From Pseudomonas viridiflava (lineage in GTDB: Bacteria > Pseudomonadota > Gammaproteobacteria > Pseudomonadales > Pseudomonadaceae): a stretch of 64,000 bases of DNA. The stretch covers positions 1 to 64,000 of the forward strand of contig NZ_UUIS01000025.1 in NCBI RefSeq assembly GCF_900589395.1, written 5' to 3'. Below the pieces are notes generated by a model. It worked only from the letters and a program-made list of their open reading frames with translations, was not told the DNA's origin and searched no databases. The position numbers and the translations under genes are program-made. This document shows, piece after piece, positions 1-7,512 of this stretch; the first letter of the stretch is position 1; every line of letters begins with the position of its first letter.

Positions 1-103
1 GAGCATTGGAACCACCTGATCCCATCCCGAACTCAGCAGTGAAACGATGCATCGCCGATGGTAGTGTGGAGCTTCTCCATGTGAGAGTAGGTCATCGTCA
101 AGA
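1..103 (+). rRNA. rrf: 5S ribosomal RNA, 3' part
   Basis: The first ~103 bases match the body and 3' end of a gammaproteobacterial 5S rRNA: the conserved core CCCATCCCGAACTCAG near base 23 and the 3' strand GAGAGTAGGTCATCGTCAAG. The 5' ~15 nt, which pair with the 3' end, lie outside the window, so the gene is cut by the window edge. It should be the distal gene of a 16S-23S-5S operon extending to the left. The exact 3' end (about 103) is estimated from the family. Confidence 0.96.
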
Positions 104-113
104 TTCAAACCCA

Positions 114-147
114 GAACCCCTGATCGCTTTGCGGTCGGGGGTTTTGC
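114..147 (+). terminator. rRNA operon intrinsic terminator
   Basis: AACCCCTGATCG and CGGTCGGGGGTT form a strong stem around a CTTTG loop, followed by TTTTGCTTT. It lies about 10 nt after the 5S end, the usual place for the rRNA operon terminator. Confidence 0.85.
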
Positions 148-189
148 TTTGCGCGGAATAAACCATTCCCTGGTCGCTGCGATCAATCC

Positions 190-756
190 TCACTCAGGCA
201 ATATCGCCTCCCCGCCGGCCACATAAAGCTGCTCATACCGCGCCATGCTCTCGGCAAGCCTCTGTCCGAGATAAACATGCGCATGCCCCAGCCATTGCAG
301 AATCTGCGCCGACTCGGCGTGATAAGACGTCCGCTTGGCATGTCTCCAGGTCACAGGAGCCGATTGCAGATTGGTAATGCGATCACACAGTTTGATCACT
401 GCCGCCTCGCGTGAGTGCTCGGCGATTGCCTGCAAGTAACGCACTTCTGAAAAAGGCACGATCAGGTTCTTGCTCAGGCTGGCAACCGTTGAAGTGACTT
501 TTACACCGAAGACTTCATTCAGCGTTTCCTGAGCGGTGTTCGTATCCTCCAGCACGTCATGCAAAAGAGCCGCTGGAAGAGCAACCTCAAGCGCGCCCAC
601 GGATTCTTGTCGGTCTGCGAAGATCAGCTCATTGGCAACCATGGCGACATGCGTGGAATAAGGCAGCTCAGAGGCTTTCATCTGTTGTCCCAGATGGGCT
701 TGGGAGGCGAACAGCCAGGCCTTGTTGTAGAGATGCTGAATATCGTTACGGGTCAT
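190..756 (-). CDS. HD-domain phosphohydrolase, SpoT/MESH1-like small alarmone hydrolase
   Basis: 188 aa single-domain HD protein. Visible metal-site residues are His36 (PYSTH), His66-Asp67 with Glu70-Asp71 (LLHDVLEDT) and Asp125 (KLCDRITNL). The spacing matches the HD hydrolase domain of SpoT/RelA and, from memory, is nearly that of human MESH1 (H35, H61, D62, D122). There is no synthetase, TGS or ACT domain, so it is a stand-alone hydrolase, plausibly of (p)ppGpp or NADPH. The ATG start lies at the divergent edge of the pocket after the rRNA operon. The family call is firm and the substrate is inferred. Confidence 0.85.
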   Translation of the reverse strand: MTRNDIQHLYNKAWLFASQAHLGQQMKASELPYSTHVAMVANELIFADRQESVGALEVALPAALLHDVLEDTNTAQETLNEVFGVKVTSTVASLSKNLIVPFSEVRYLQAIAEHSREAAVIKLCDRITNLQSAPVTWRHAKRTSYHAESAQILQWLGHAHVYLGQRLAESMARYEQLYVAGGEAILPE

Positions 757-789
757 ATGAAATCATCCTGGGGTGCGTTTGAAAGCAGC

Positions 790-1416
790 TTACTCATAGA
801 GCCAGGGTTTGAGCTCCTTGAGATTAGCCACCACGATCTGCTGCGCTTCAGGGTAAGGCTCCGGATTCCTGTGATCGATCTGGTAGCGTTGCAACACATA
901 CTTCACCCGTGCGCTACGACTGGGAATGATCAACTGCCCCCTCTGCATACTAAAACCGGTTTCGATAATAGCCTGCTGAGCCTCATCCGGGCGCCCATCG
1001 GGCCTTATGAGCACCGTCACCTCAATATTCCGCCCGGTATCCGAATCGATCCTGTTTTCTGTCTGGTCATCACGTCGATCAGGAATACCTCTGAATCGGC
1101 TCAAGACAAAATCGCGGTATTTACGGTTTTCCTCTCAACAGGCCCGAACGTGCCTGCGCATTCCGGTATAGACCGGCGTATGAGGGGCAATGATCCGTCC
1201 TTCATGTATCGGGCTTTTCATAGAGGCATGTTCGATGCCCAGGCGCATACGCCAGTGCAAGGCCTTCGATGTGGGGAGCCCGTGCTCTGTTCTGGCACAG
1301 CAGGTGCAGATAAGGGCTGGTACTGTGGCCAGCCGACCTTCCACCACGCTACCGTCTTGATCAATCAATAACGAAGTGCCGGGGCTCAGCGTACCTGCCT
1401 GATCTCATGCTGCCAT
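790..1416 (-). pseudogene. Decayed or doubly interrupted reading frame, unknown product
   Basis: One frame runs from an ATG at 1416 down to a stop at 790 and is open except for two TGA codons, at 1407-1405 (codon 4) and 1137-1135 (codon 94). The distal ~115 codons look coding: a charged segment with RPDGRPDEAQQ, then KYVLQRYQIDHRNPEPYPE, ending in KPWLYE. The middle has a CTCC cysteine cluster. I do not recognise the family. The piece from TTG 1104 to 790 (104 aa) and the piece from TTG 1368 to 1135 (77 aa) could be separate small genes. Their identical frame and the 30-nt gap favour one broken gene. Confidence 0.4.
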
Positions 1417-1612
1417 TCATGGTGGCTCCCTGTGCGCGAATGATTTACCTGTATAAATCTACATTCTGTACGTGTTGCTAAACGCTACTTACCCTGTGGC
1501 TGTTTTCGTCTCTAAATGATTCATGTAAGGAAACAGGCATGGCGTCCGATTTCATTTCTACAGGAGCGTTACTGGCAATGACCAGAGTCGCGCTGCAGCG
1601 AGCTGGCTCCCC

Positions 1613-2665
1613 ATGAACAGACTTGAACGAATCAGGGGCTGTCTGCTGGGCGGTGCGGTGGGTGATGCCTTGGGAGCTTCGGTGGAGTTTCTGGGATGGA
1701 CGGCCATCGAGAAGAAGTTCGGGGGAGCGGGGATCGTGGATCTTCAATCAGCCTATGGCGTAATGGGCGCCATTACCGATGATACGCAGATGATGCTGTT
1801 TACAGCCGAAGGATTGTTGCGGGGGTGGGTGCGTGGATACTCGCAAGGCATCTGCAACGTTCCCGCCGTGATCCACCACGCATTGCTGCGCTGGCTGATG
1901 ACCCAGAATCACGCGCCGCTAACCGCTGTAACACTCAACGGCTGGCTGGTTCAGGAGCGTGCCCTCTGGTCTCGACGTGCGCCAGGTAACACCTGCGTCA
2001 GCGCTCTGATGGCCAGCCGGCATCTTGGCTTTGCGGCCGAAAATGACAGCAAAGGATGCGGCGCGGTCATGCGTGTTGCGCCCTGTGCCTTTTTCGCAGA
2101 TCCCTTTGAAACGGCCTGCGAATCCGGACGTCTGACCCACGGTCATCCAGCCGGTTATCACGCTGCGGGCCTGTTCGCCGACATCCTGCAACGCATGAGC
2201 GAGCAGACCGTCAGCCTTGAGCATGCCCTGAGCGCAAGCCTGGCGGCTCACGGCCAGAAACCCGGCATGGACGAAGTGCGCACCAGTCTTGAAAAGGTCT
2301 TGTTCTATTTCTATGAAGGCTACCAGCCAACGCCGGATCGTATCGACAAGTTCGGTGGGGGATGGATTGCCGAAGAGGCTCTGGCCATCGGCGTCTGGTG
2401 TGCACTTTCGGCGCCTTCCTTCGAGCAGGGCGTGATCAATGCGGTAAACCACAGCGGCGACAGTGACAGCACCGGACTGATTGCCGGGCATTTGCTGGGA
2501 ATCCAGTACGGCCTGGCGGCAATCCCGGTCCGCTGGCTCGAACGACTGGAATTACGCAATGTGATCGAAAAGGTCGCTGTAGATATCGAGCGGGTGCCAA
2601 GAGATTACCGGGGCGGCGCAGGTGCCTTCGATCAGGGCATCGAAGCCGATTACCCCGGCAATTGA
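1613..2665 (+). CDS. ADP-ribosylglycohydrolase family protein (DraG/ARH)
   Basis: 350 aa, close to the usual length of the family. The N-terminus RGCLLGGAVGDALGA (res 8-22), the metal motif TDDTQM (55-60) and the C-terminal metal motif GDSDSTG (about 282-288) are the paired Mg/Mn-binding signatures of ADP-ribosyl hydrolases. It should cleave ADP-ribose from a modified protein, nucleic acid or small molecule in the cytosol. No matching ADP-ribosyltransferase is visible nearby, so the substrate is unknown. The Shine-Dalgarno for ATG 1613 is poor, and I see no better in-frame start. A hairpin at 2737-2770 probably ends the transcript. Confidence 0.9.
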   Translation: MNRLERIRGCLLGGAVGDALGASVEFLGWTAIEKKFGGAGIVDLQSAYGVMGAITDDTQMMLFTAEGLLRGWVRGYSQGICNVPAVIHHALLRWLMTQNHAPLTAVTLNGWLVQERALWSRRAPGNTCVSALMASRHLGFAAENDSKGCGAVMRVAPCAFFADPFETACESGRLTHGHPAGYHAAGLFADILQRMSEQTVSLEHALSASLAAHGQKPGMDEVRTSLEKVLFYFYEGYQPTPDRIDKFGGGWIAEEALAIGVWCALSAPSFEQGVINAVNHSGDSDSTGLIAGHLLGIQYGLAAIPVRWLERLELRNVIEKVAVDIERVPRDYRGGAGAFDQGIEADYPGN

Positions 2666-2736
2666 CCCGTGCCGATCAAGGCGCTGGCCCGATTCATTGA
2701 ACGCTCACGCTCACCTGCCGACTAACTCCCAACAAG

Positions 2737-2770
2737 CCACCTGGATCTGAATGCGGGTCAGGTGGTGTTT
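2737..2770 (+). terminator. Probable intrinsic terminator after ADP-ribosylglycohydrolase gene
   Basis: CCACCTG (2737-2743) and CAGGTGG (2759-2765) form a 7-bp stem with a 15-nt loop, followed by TGTTTTA. The long loop makes it moderate. Confidence 0.45.
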
Positions 2771-2836
2771 TACCTGACTGTAAGGGGTGCCGGCCATCGT
2801 GCCGACGCCACTTGCATAAGTGGATAGGGGGCTTCA

Positions 2837-3964
2837 ATGACTGAGGGTCTGACAGGACTTTTTACGCACTACACGGTTTTGGGAATCTCACTGGCAAGCT
2901 GGATCTTTGCATTCTGTGCCGCCACGTTGAGCTACATTCTGGCCAGAACCGCGATTCGTTTCGTGCTCAAGCGAATACAGGCACGATCAACCACCGCCAA
3001 TGGCCATTTGAGCCATATCGCAGGTCAGGTGCTTTCAGGCACCAGCCACACACTGTTGCTGCTGGCATCGATCCTGATCGGCATCGGCATTCTCGATCTA
3101 CCTGAGCGTTGGCTCGGTCGTGTCAGTAGCCTCTGGTTTGTCGTGGCTGCCTTGCAGGTCGGGCTTTGGCTGAACCGGGCTATCGCGCTGGCCTTGCATC
3201 GCTACTTTTCCCGCCACAGTACTGCCGGTACGTTCCAGGCCAGCGCGTTGGCAACCTTGAGCCTCTGGGGGGCCAAGGTGCTGCTCTGGGCCGTGGTCCT
3301 GCTGGCAATGCTGTCCAATGTCGGAGTCAATATCACCGCGTTTGTGGCCAGCCTGGGTGTGGGCGGCATCGCCGTGGCCCTGGCCGTGCAGAACATCCTC
3401 AGCGATGTCTTTGCGTCACTGTCCATTGCGGTCGACAAACCGTTTGAAGTCGGCGACTTCATTGTCGTGGGTGCGCTCGCCGGCACCGTTGAACACGTCG
3501 GCCTGAAAACCACCCGTATCAGAAGCCTGGGTGGTGAGCAGATTGTAATGGCCAACGCCGACATGATTGGCAGCACTATCCAGAACTACAAGCGGCTCCA
3601 GGAGCGGCGCATTGTCTTCGAGTTTCGCCTGACCTATGACTGCTCTGCCGAGCAGATCAGGCAGGTTACGCAACGGGTCGAAGAGATTATCAGGGGTGAA
3701 GACAAGGCCAGGTTCGACCGGTGCCATTTCAGGAGCTTCGGTGAGCACTCGCTTGAGTTCGAAACGGTCTACATCGTTCTGGACGCCAGCTATAACGTCT
3801 ACATGGACGTGCAGCAGACCATCAATCTGCAGATCATGGAAATGATTGCCGAGGTCCAGGCAAGCTTTGCCTTCCCATCGCGCACGGTTTACGTCGCCTC
3901 GTTGCCCGAGCCTGTAAGTACGAGTCCCACGCTGCACAAAGCCCCACGTTCCGAGCATGCCTGA
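2837..3964 (+). CDS. Small-conductance mechanosensitive channel (MscS family)
   Basis: 375 aa inner-membrane protein with about five hydrophobic segments in residues 10-190, then a soluble beta/alpha cytosolic part. The last membrane helix has the glycine/alanine-rich MscS pore pattern, VASLGVGGIAVALAVQN, followed by ILSDVFASL and the post-pore beta domain (DKPFEVGDFI, then VEHVGLKTTRIRSLGGE). It opens under membrane tension to release osmolytes. It lies alone between the ADP-ribosylglycohydrolase gene and the convergent SDR gene. Start ATG 2837 follows GGATAGGGGGCTTCA, a usable ribosome site. Confidence 0.9.
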   Translation: MTEGLTGLFTHYTVLGISLASWIFAFCAATLSYILARTAIRFVLKRIQARSTTANGHLSHIAGQVLSGTSHTLLLLASILIGIGILDLPERWLGRVSSLWFVVAALQVGLWLNRAIALALHRYFSRHSTAGTFQASALATLSLWGAKVLLWAVVLLAMLSNVGVNITAFVASLGVGGIAVALAVQNILSDVFASLSIAVDKPFEVGDFIVVGALAGTVEHVGLKTTRIRSLGGEQIVMANADMIGSTIQNYKRLQERRIVFEFRLTYDCSAEQIRQVTQRVEEIIRGEDKARFDRCHFRSFGEHSLEFETVYIVLDASYNVYMDVQQTINLQIMEMIAEVQASFAFPSRTVYVASLPEPVSTSPTLHKAPRSEHA

Positions 3965-4042
3965 ACTCTGTTTTCGTCAGGTTTCAGCGTCTTACAAAAG
4001 CAGCAGCAGCGTTGTTGCCTGTAGCGATCGCTGACAGAACCA

Positions 4043-4084
4043 CTGGCACATCTTCGGCCTGTGCCAGCAACCCTGGCACAGGCC
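4043..4084. repeat. Three-arm inverted repeat between convergent genes
   Basis: CTGGCACA at 4043-4050, GGCCTGTGCCAG at 4056-4067 and CTGGCACAGGCC at 4073-4084. The second and third arms form a perfect 12-bp stem with a 5-nt loop. The first and second can instead form an 8-bp stem. It sits between the convergent MscS and SDR genes and is probably a transcription or RNA-stability barrier for both. There is no U-run, so a classical intrinsic terminator is not evident. Confidence 0.5.
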
Positions 4085-4099
4085 GCCTCTGAGCCCGCC

Positions 4100-4858
4100 T
4101 CAGGGGGCAGGTGGTTTATACCCGGCAAGCATCTTCAGCACGTCATCGTGCGAGCCGCTTGCCTCGGCAAATCGCAAAGGTTTGGCCCGCTCGACGACAA
4201 GCTCGCGTGGGGTCGGGGTGATCTTGAGCAGTTCGAAGATTTCATCCAGGAACTCGTCCAGAGGCATGGCATGTTCGTCGTTTTCCTGCCCGAGCAGCGT
4301 GGTGCGTACACCCGGCGGTGCCAGCTCGATAACCTCGACTGGCGAGTCCTCCAATTGCACACGCAGACTTTGAGTGAACGAATGAACGGCCGCTTTGGTT
4401 GCACTGTAGGTGGGTGTTGCAGGCAGCGGAACGAAAGCCAGCGCCGAGCTCACATTGATGATCGTGGCACTGGGCTGTTTGAGCAGATGTGGTGTGAATG
4501 CGTAGACCATGCGGATCGTGCCGAGCAGGTTCGTGGTCACGGTGTCTTCAGCCGTGCTGAGGTTTTGCCCATTGGCAAGATTTTCCCACAGCATGATCCC
4601 GGCATTGTTGATGAGCACATTAAGGTCCGGATGGCTGATAGCCAATGCCGCGCTGTTACGCTGAATAGACTCAGGATCGCAGACATCCAGTACCACAGAT
4701 TCGATACCTGGGTGCTGCGACACGATCTTGTCGAGCAGGGCCTTGCGTCGCCCCGCGATGATGACCTTGTTACCTGCCTGGTGAAGCCTGAGCGCCAGGC
4801 CCAGGCCGATACCCGAAGTGCCGCCGGTGACCAGAATCGTGTTGCCAGTGCCGTTCAT
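4100..4858 (-). CDS. SDR family oxidoreductase (DltE-like)
   Basis: 252 aa classical short-chain dehydrogenase/reductase. It has the NAD(P)-binding TGGTSGIG (res 11-18), NNAG (84-87), a catalytic Ser in INVSS (about 137) and YSATK giving Tyr151 and Lys155. The ATG at 4858 is preceded by CTGGAG at good spacing, so the longer in-frame extension to 4897 is not used. It is transcribed divergently from the TetR gene at 4967, with two operator-like dyads in the gap, so it is very likely controlled by that repressor. The substrate cannot be read from the sequence. Confidence 0.88.
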   Translation of the reverse strand: MNGTGNTILVTGGTSGIGLGLALRLHQAGNKVIIAGRRKALLDKIVSQHPGIESVVLDVCDPESIQRNSAALAISHPDLNVLINNAGIMLWENLANGQNLSTAEDTVTTNLLGTIRMVYAFTPHLLKQPSATIINVSSALAFVPLPATPTYSATKAAVHSFTQSLRVQLEDSPVEVIELAPPGVRTTLLGQENDEHAMPLDEFLDEIFELLKITPTPRELVVERAKPLRFAEASGSHDDVLKMLAGYKPPAP

Positions 4859-4882
4859 AGTAAACTCCAGGATGAGTTGAAC

Positions 4883-4924
4883 CGGACAGGTGTCCATTTG
4901 CGCAAGCTACCGGACAGCTGTCCG
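4883..4924. promoter_or_regulatory. Tandem TetR-type operators in the SDR/TetR divergent promoter
   Basis: CGGACAGGTGTCCA (4883-4896) and the perfect palindrome CGGACAGCTGTCCG (4911-4924) share the core GGACAG-x-TGTCC, both preceded by AC. The dyad centres are 28 bp apart. They fill the gap between the SDR start (4858) and the regulator start (4967). Such paired dyads are typical of TetR-family autoregulated divergons; the binding is inferred. Confidence 0.75.
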
Positions 4925-4966
4925 CTTTGCAATGAGATGTGCCGTAATCAAGGAAAAATTTTGCAC

Positions 4967-5539
4967 ATGAGTGACGAATTGGTAATGCGTTCTGACGCCA
5001 GGAAGAATCGCGAACGGATCCTGGAGGTCGCAGTGGTAGAGCTGACCCTCGACCCTACTGTTGCCCTGAGCACGATTGCGAAGAAAGCCGGTGTGGGACA
5101 AGGCACTTTCTATCGGCACTTCGCTACCCGAGAGAGCCTGGTATTCGAGGTCTATCAATTCGAAATGCAGCAGGTGGCTTCAATGGCGCAGCAGTTGCTG
5201 GCAACAAAACCACCCAGGGAGGCGCTGCGGGAATGGATGGATTGCCTCGCTGAATATGCAATGACAAAGGCGGGGCTGGCCACGGCCATACGGCAAGCCG
5301 CTTCGGCCTATGAGTTTCCAGGCAAGTCGGGTTACGCGCCGGTCCAGGACGCGGCTGATTTACTGTTGCGGGCCAATGAGCAGGCCGGAACAATTCGCGG
5401 CGGGGTCACCCACGATGACTTCTTTCTGGCGATTGCGGGCCTGTGGCAAATAGACGCTCAAAGTGAGTGGCGTCCACGTCTTGCCAGATTGATGGACCTG
5501 GTGATGGATGGCCTGTGCGCGGGCAGCCCCAAGGGCTGA
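4967..5539 (+). CDS. TetR/AcrR family transcriptional regulator
   Basis: 190 aa. The N-terminal helix-turn-helix spans about res 33-52 (ALSTIAKKAGVGQGTFYRHF), the hallmark of TetR regulators. The C-terminal ~130 residues are a helical ligand-binding and dimer domain of unknown ligand. Start ATG 4967 follows AAGGA about 12 nt upstream. A second ATG at 4985 is possible, and the frame stays open far upstream without coding character. It is divergent to the SDR gene and probably represses both genes through the two GGACAG dyads. Confidence 0.92.
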   Translation: MSDELVMRSDARKNRERILEVAVVELTLDPTVALSTIAKKAGVGQGTFYRHFATRESLVFEVYQFEMQQVASMAQQLLATKPPREALREWMDCLAEYAMTKAGLATAIRQAASAYEFPGKSGYAPVQDAADLLLRANEQAGTIRGGVTHDDFFLAIAGLWQIDAQSEWRPRLARLMDLVMDGLCAGSPKG

Positions 5540-5602
5540 AAAGAAGAACTGGCGTTGATGAGCCAGGCAGTGATCGCTGGGACTGGGAATTTCAGGCATT
5601 AA

Positions 5603-5625
5603 AAAGCCGGCTTGTGGCCGGCTTC
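5603..5625 (+). terminator. Hairpin downstream of TetR gene
   Basis: AAGCCGGC and GCCGGCTT form a perfect stem around a short TTGTG loop, followed by TCTCGTT. The U-run is weak. Preceding A residues (TTAAAA) could also make it act for - strand transcripts. Confidence 0.55.
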
Positions 5626-5639
5626 TCGTTGGCGATTTT

Positions 5640-5727
5640 GGTTTATTTTTGGTAAACCGCAACCACCTGCAAAAGGTGCATCCGCAAGGGATGCTGATCT
5701 GGAATCCAGGGCGCTTGTATGAAGCGT
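5640..5727. other. Run of five short hairpins in a gene-free stretch
   Basis: The 301 nt between the TetR gene (ends 5539) and the repressor gene (stop 5841) contain no convincing gene. After the hairpin at 5603 come five adjacent stems: 5640-5645/5653-5658 (GGTTTA/TAAACC), 5664-5668/5674-5678 (CACCT/AGGTG), 5678-5683/5689-5694 (GCATCC/GGATGC), 5699-5702/5706-5709 (CTGG/CCAG) and 5711-5716/5722-5727. A 61-codon - strand frame (5828-5643, ending LLQVVAVYQK) overlaps them. It could be a small gene but has no recognised family. A structured RNA on either strand is possible. Confidence 0.35.
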
Positions 5728-5840
5728 CTGGTCAGGTATCGACGCGCGGGCGGTCGATGCCGTAAGTGGCGCACAGAATACTGGCATTCGGCTGCAAAGC
5801 CCAGCCCTGAAACACTTTGTGACCTCAAGACCGGCCTTCT

Positions 5841-6560
5841 TCAGCGGTTGATCGCCGGCGGCTTGCGTGGGTTGAGGGTCGACCACCAGAAAATCCAGCC
5901 AAGAATACGAACAGGCTGTCGAGCCACTTGTTCGGCGCTGAAGGATTCGTCGGGGTATTCGTGGCTATTGTGGCTGCGCAGGCGCAACCCGCCGTTGGGC
6001 AGACGATACAGATAACGTATGCGCAACAGGCCGCCGTGCTCCAGCGCGTACATTTCGCCGTCGACCACGTGCTTCGTGCGACAGTCGACCGCCAGCAGCG
6101 ACCCGTCCTGCAGGCGGTCGGCCATGCTGTTGCCGCTCATCATGAGGCACAGTGTCTGTTTCGGGTCGATATCCAGATTGTGCAACATCGCCAGGGCCAG
6201 GCGGACTTTCTGTCCTGGCACCTCTGCCAGTGCGCTGTGTCCGGTTTCACTTTCCTTGAACACCTGGATTTCCACATCCGGTCCCAAGGTGTTGCGGCTC
6301 GGTTGCGGTGCAACCTGCAGGGGGCTGCCGGTGCTTTCGTTCGCCGGTTCCGTGGGGTGCTTGGGTCCTTCGCCGGTGCGCAGCCAGCGGGCATTGACGG
6401 TCAGCAGCTCGGCCACTTCTTCCAGCCGGGCCATGGGAATGCCGCGCTTGAACCAATTGTTCACGTGTTGGGGCGTTACCCTGCGATTGGCAGCAAAGTC
6501 CGTTGCCGAAAGATGGCATTCGCGCAAGAGGATGCGGAGTCGATCACCTGATGTATTCAT
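5841..6560 (-). CDS. XRE-type repressor with S24 (LexA/CI-like) C-terminal domain, Lys replaced by Arg
   Basis: 239 aa. The N-terminal HTH (about res 18-50, SATDFAANRRVTPQHVNNWF) is followed by a linker rich in Pro and Glu (65-95). The S24 fold starts near residue 98. The nucleophile motif MMSGNSM gives Ser145. The second dyad residue, normally Lys in a LLVKRL-like strand, aligns with Arg182 in LLRIRYL just before RLPNGGLRLRSHN. Self-cleavage may therefore be lost or altered. Start ATG 6560 is chosen because the HTH begins there; the frame stays open to 6686 without coding character. A dyad at 6597-6613 suggests autoregulation. Confidence 0.88.
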   Translation of the reverse strand: MNTSGDRLRILLRECHLSATDFAANRRVTPQHVNNWFKRGIPMARLEEVAELLTVNARWLRTGEGPKHPTEPANESTGSPLQVAPQPSRNTLGPDVEIQVFKESETGHSALAEVPGQKVRLALAMLHNLDIDPKQTLCLMMSGNSMADRLQDGSLLAVDCRTKHVVDGEMYALEHGGLLRIRYLYRLPNGGLRLRSHNSHEYPDESFSAEQVARQPVRILGWIFWWSTLNPRKPPAINR

Positions 6561-6882
6561 GGGGCGGGAGTTTACGAGTCTGCTGCCGGCGTTTAAATGA
6601 ACGAAGTGTTCAAATGCGCAGTGCTTCGAATTCTTGTGAATAAGCCGTGCTACAGATGCCAAGAGGGTTTGTAGGACATTTCTCAAGAGTGATTTTTCAC
6701 GTTAAACAGGCCGTGCGGGGGCAAGGCCGACACGTCGCAGGCTGCGCCATGTTTAAGGCCATCAGGCAGCAGGCGTGATTTTTATACGTGTTTTTACCAG
6801 GCGGGGGATGAGTCGGTACGGCGCAGGGAAATTGAAAGGCGGCGAAGCGCCCCACAGGACGCTTCGAGCCATGGAAAATCGA
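6561..6882. other. 322-nt intergenic region between repressor and ppa
   Basis: It contains the repressor's own upstream region with the operator-like dyad at 6597-6613, and a weak hairpin (GAAGCG/CGCTTC, about 6845-6868) just after the ppa stop. I see no small gene. TTGGCA (6651-6656, - strand) and TATTCA are only 14 nt apart, so no good sigma-70 promoter is evident. Confidence 0.4.
6597..6613. promoter_or_regulatory. Operator-like dyad upstream of S24-type repressor
   Basis: ATGAACGAAGTGTTCAA contains the perfect half-sites TGAAC and GTTCA separated by 5 nt. It lies 37-53 nt upstream of the repressor ATG. The same 17-mer, with 15 identical bases, recurs at 38571-38587. Binding by the repressor is inferred. 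Confidence 0.6.
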
Positions 6883-7410
6883 TCAGCCCTTGAAGGCTTC
6901 GACCGACTTCAGGATTTCGGCACGGGCAGCATCGGCGTTGCCCCAGCCTTCGATCTTGACCCACTTGCCTTTTTCAAGGTCCTTGTAGTTCTCGAAGAAG
7001 TGCTTGATCTGCTCCAGCAGCAGCGGTGGCAGGTCGGTGTATTCCTTCACATCGACATACAGCTGGGTCAGTTTGTCGTGCGGAACCGCGATGACCTTGG
7101 CATCGCCGCCGCCGTCGTCGGTCATGTGCAGGATGCCGACTGGACGGGCGCGGATGACCGAGCCTGGGGTCACCGGGTAAGGGGTCACCACCAGCACGTC
7201 CAGCGGGTCACCGTCGTCGGCCAGCGTGTTGGGGATGAAACCGTAGTTGGCCGGGTAGAACATGGGGGTGGCCATGAAACGGTCAACGAACAGGCTGTCG
7301 GTGTCCTTGTCGATCTCGTACTTGATCGGCGCATGGTTGGCCGGGATTTCGATCGCGACGTAGATGTCGTTTGGCACATCTTTGCCAGCCGGAATCTTGC
7401 TGTAGCTCAT
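6883..7410 (-). CDS. ppa: Inorganic pyrophosphatase (family I)
   Basis: 175 aa, the normal length of bacterial family I pyrophosphatases. It hydrolyses PPi to two phosphates in the cytosol with Mg2+, pulling nucleic-acid and aminoacyl-tRNA synthesis forward. The family signature DGDPLDVLV (about res 66-74) supplies metal-binding aspartates, and the active-site Lys/Tyr blocks ([16 protein letters not shown]) are present. Start ATG 7410 ([10 protein letters not shown]) has GGGGAC upstream; an in-frame extension to 7452 lacks family similarity. Confidence 0.97.
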   Translation of the reverse strand: MSYSKIPAGKDVPNDIYVAIEIPANHAPIKYEIDKDTDSLFVDRFMATPMFYPANYGFIPNTLADDGDPLDVLVVTPYPVTPGSVIRARPVGILHMTDDGGGDAKVIAVPHDKLTQLYVDVKEYTDLPPLLLEQIKHFFENYKDLEKGKWVKIEGWGNADAARAEILKSVEAFKG

Positions 7411-7512
7411 TGGACTTGGTCCCCATAGTTGAACAGACAGGTTTTGACGCAAACCGCCAAAAAGTGGCCCGGATTATAGGCCTATTCCAGGGGGGTTGCC
7501 ATGCACGGGGCA

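Noticed and set aside
559..1371. 270-codon + strand frame over the first decayed region
   Set aside because: It overlaps the HD gene on the opposite strand and has no recognisable domain or start site.
1135..1416. Possible selenoprotein (TGA in frame)
   Set aside because: No SECIS-like stem follows either TGA and there is no redox motif around them.
4061..4966. 302-codon extension upstream of the TetR gene on the + strand
   Set aside because: It is antisense to the SDR gene; the AAGGA site and HTH place the start at 4967.
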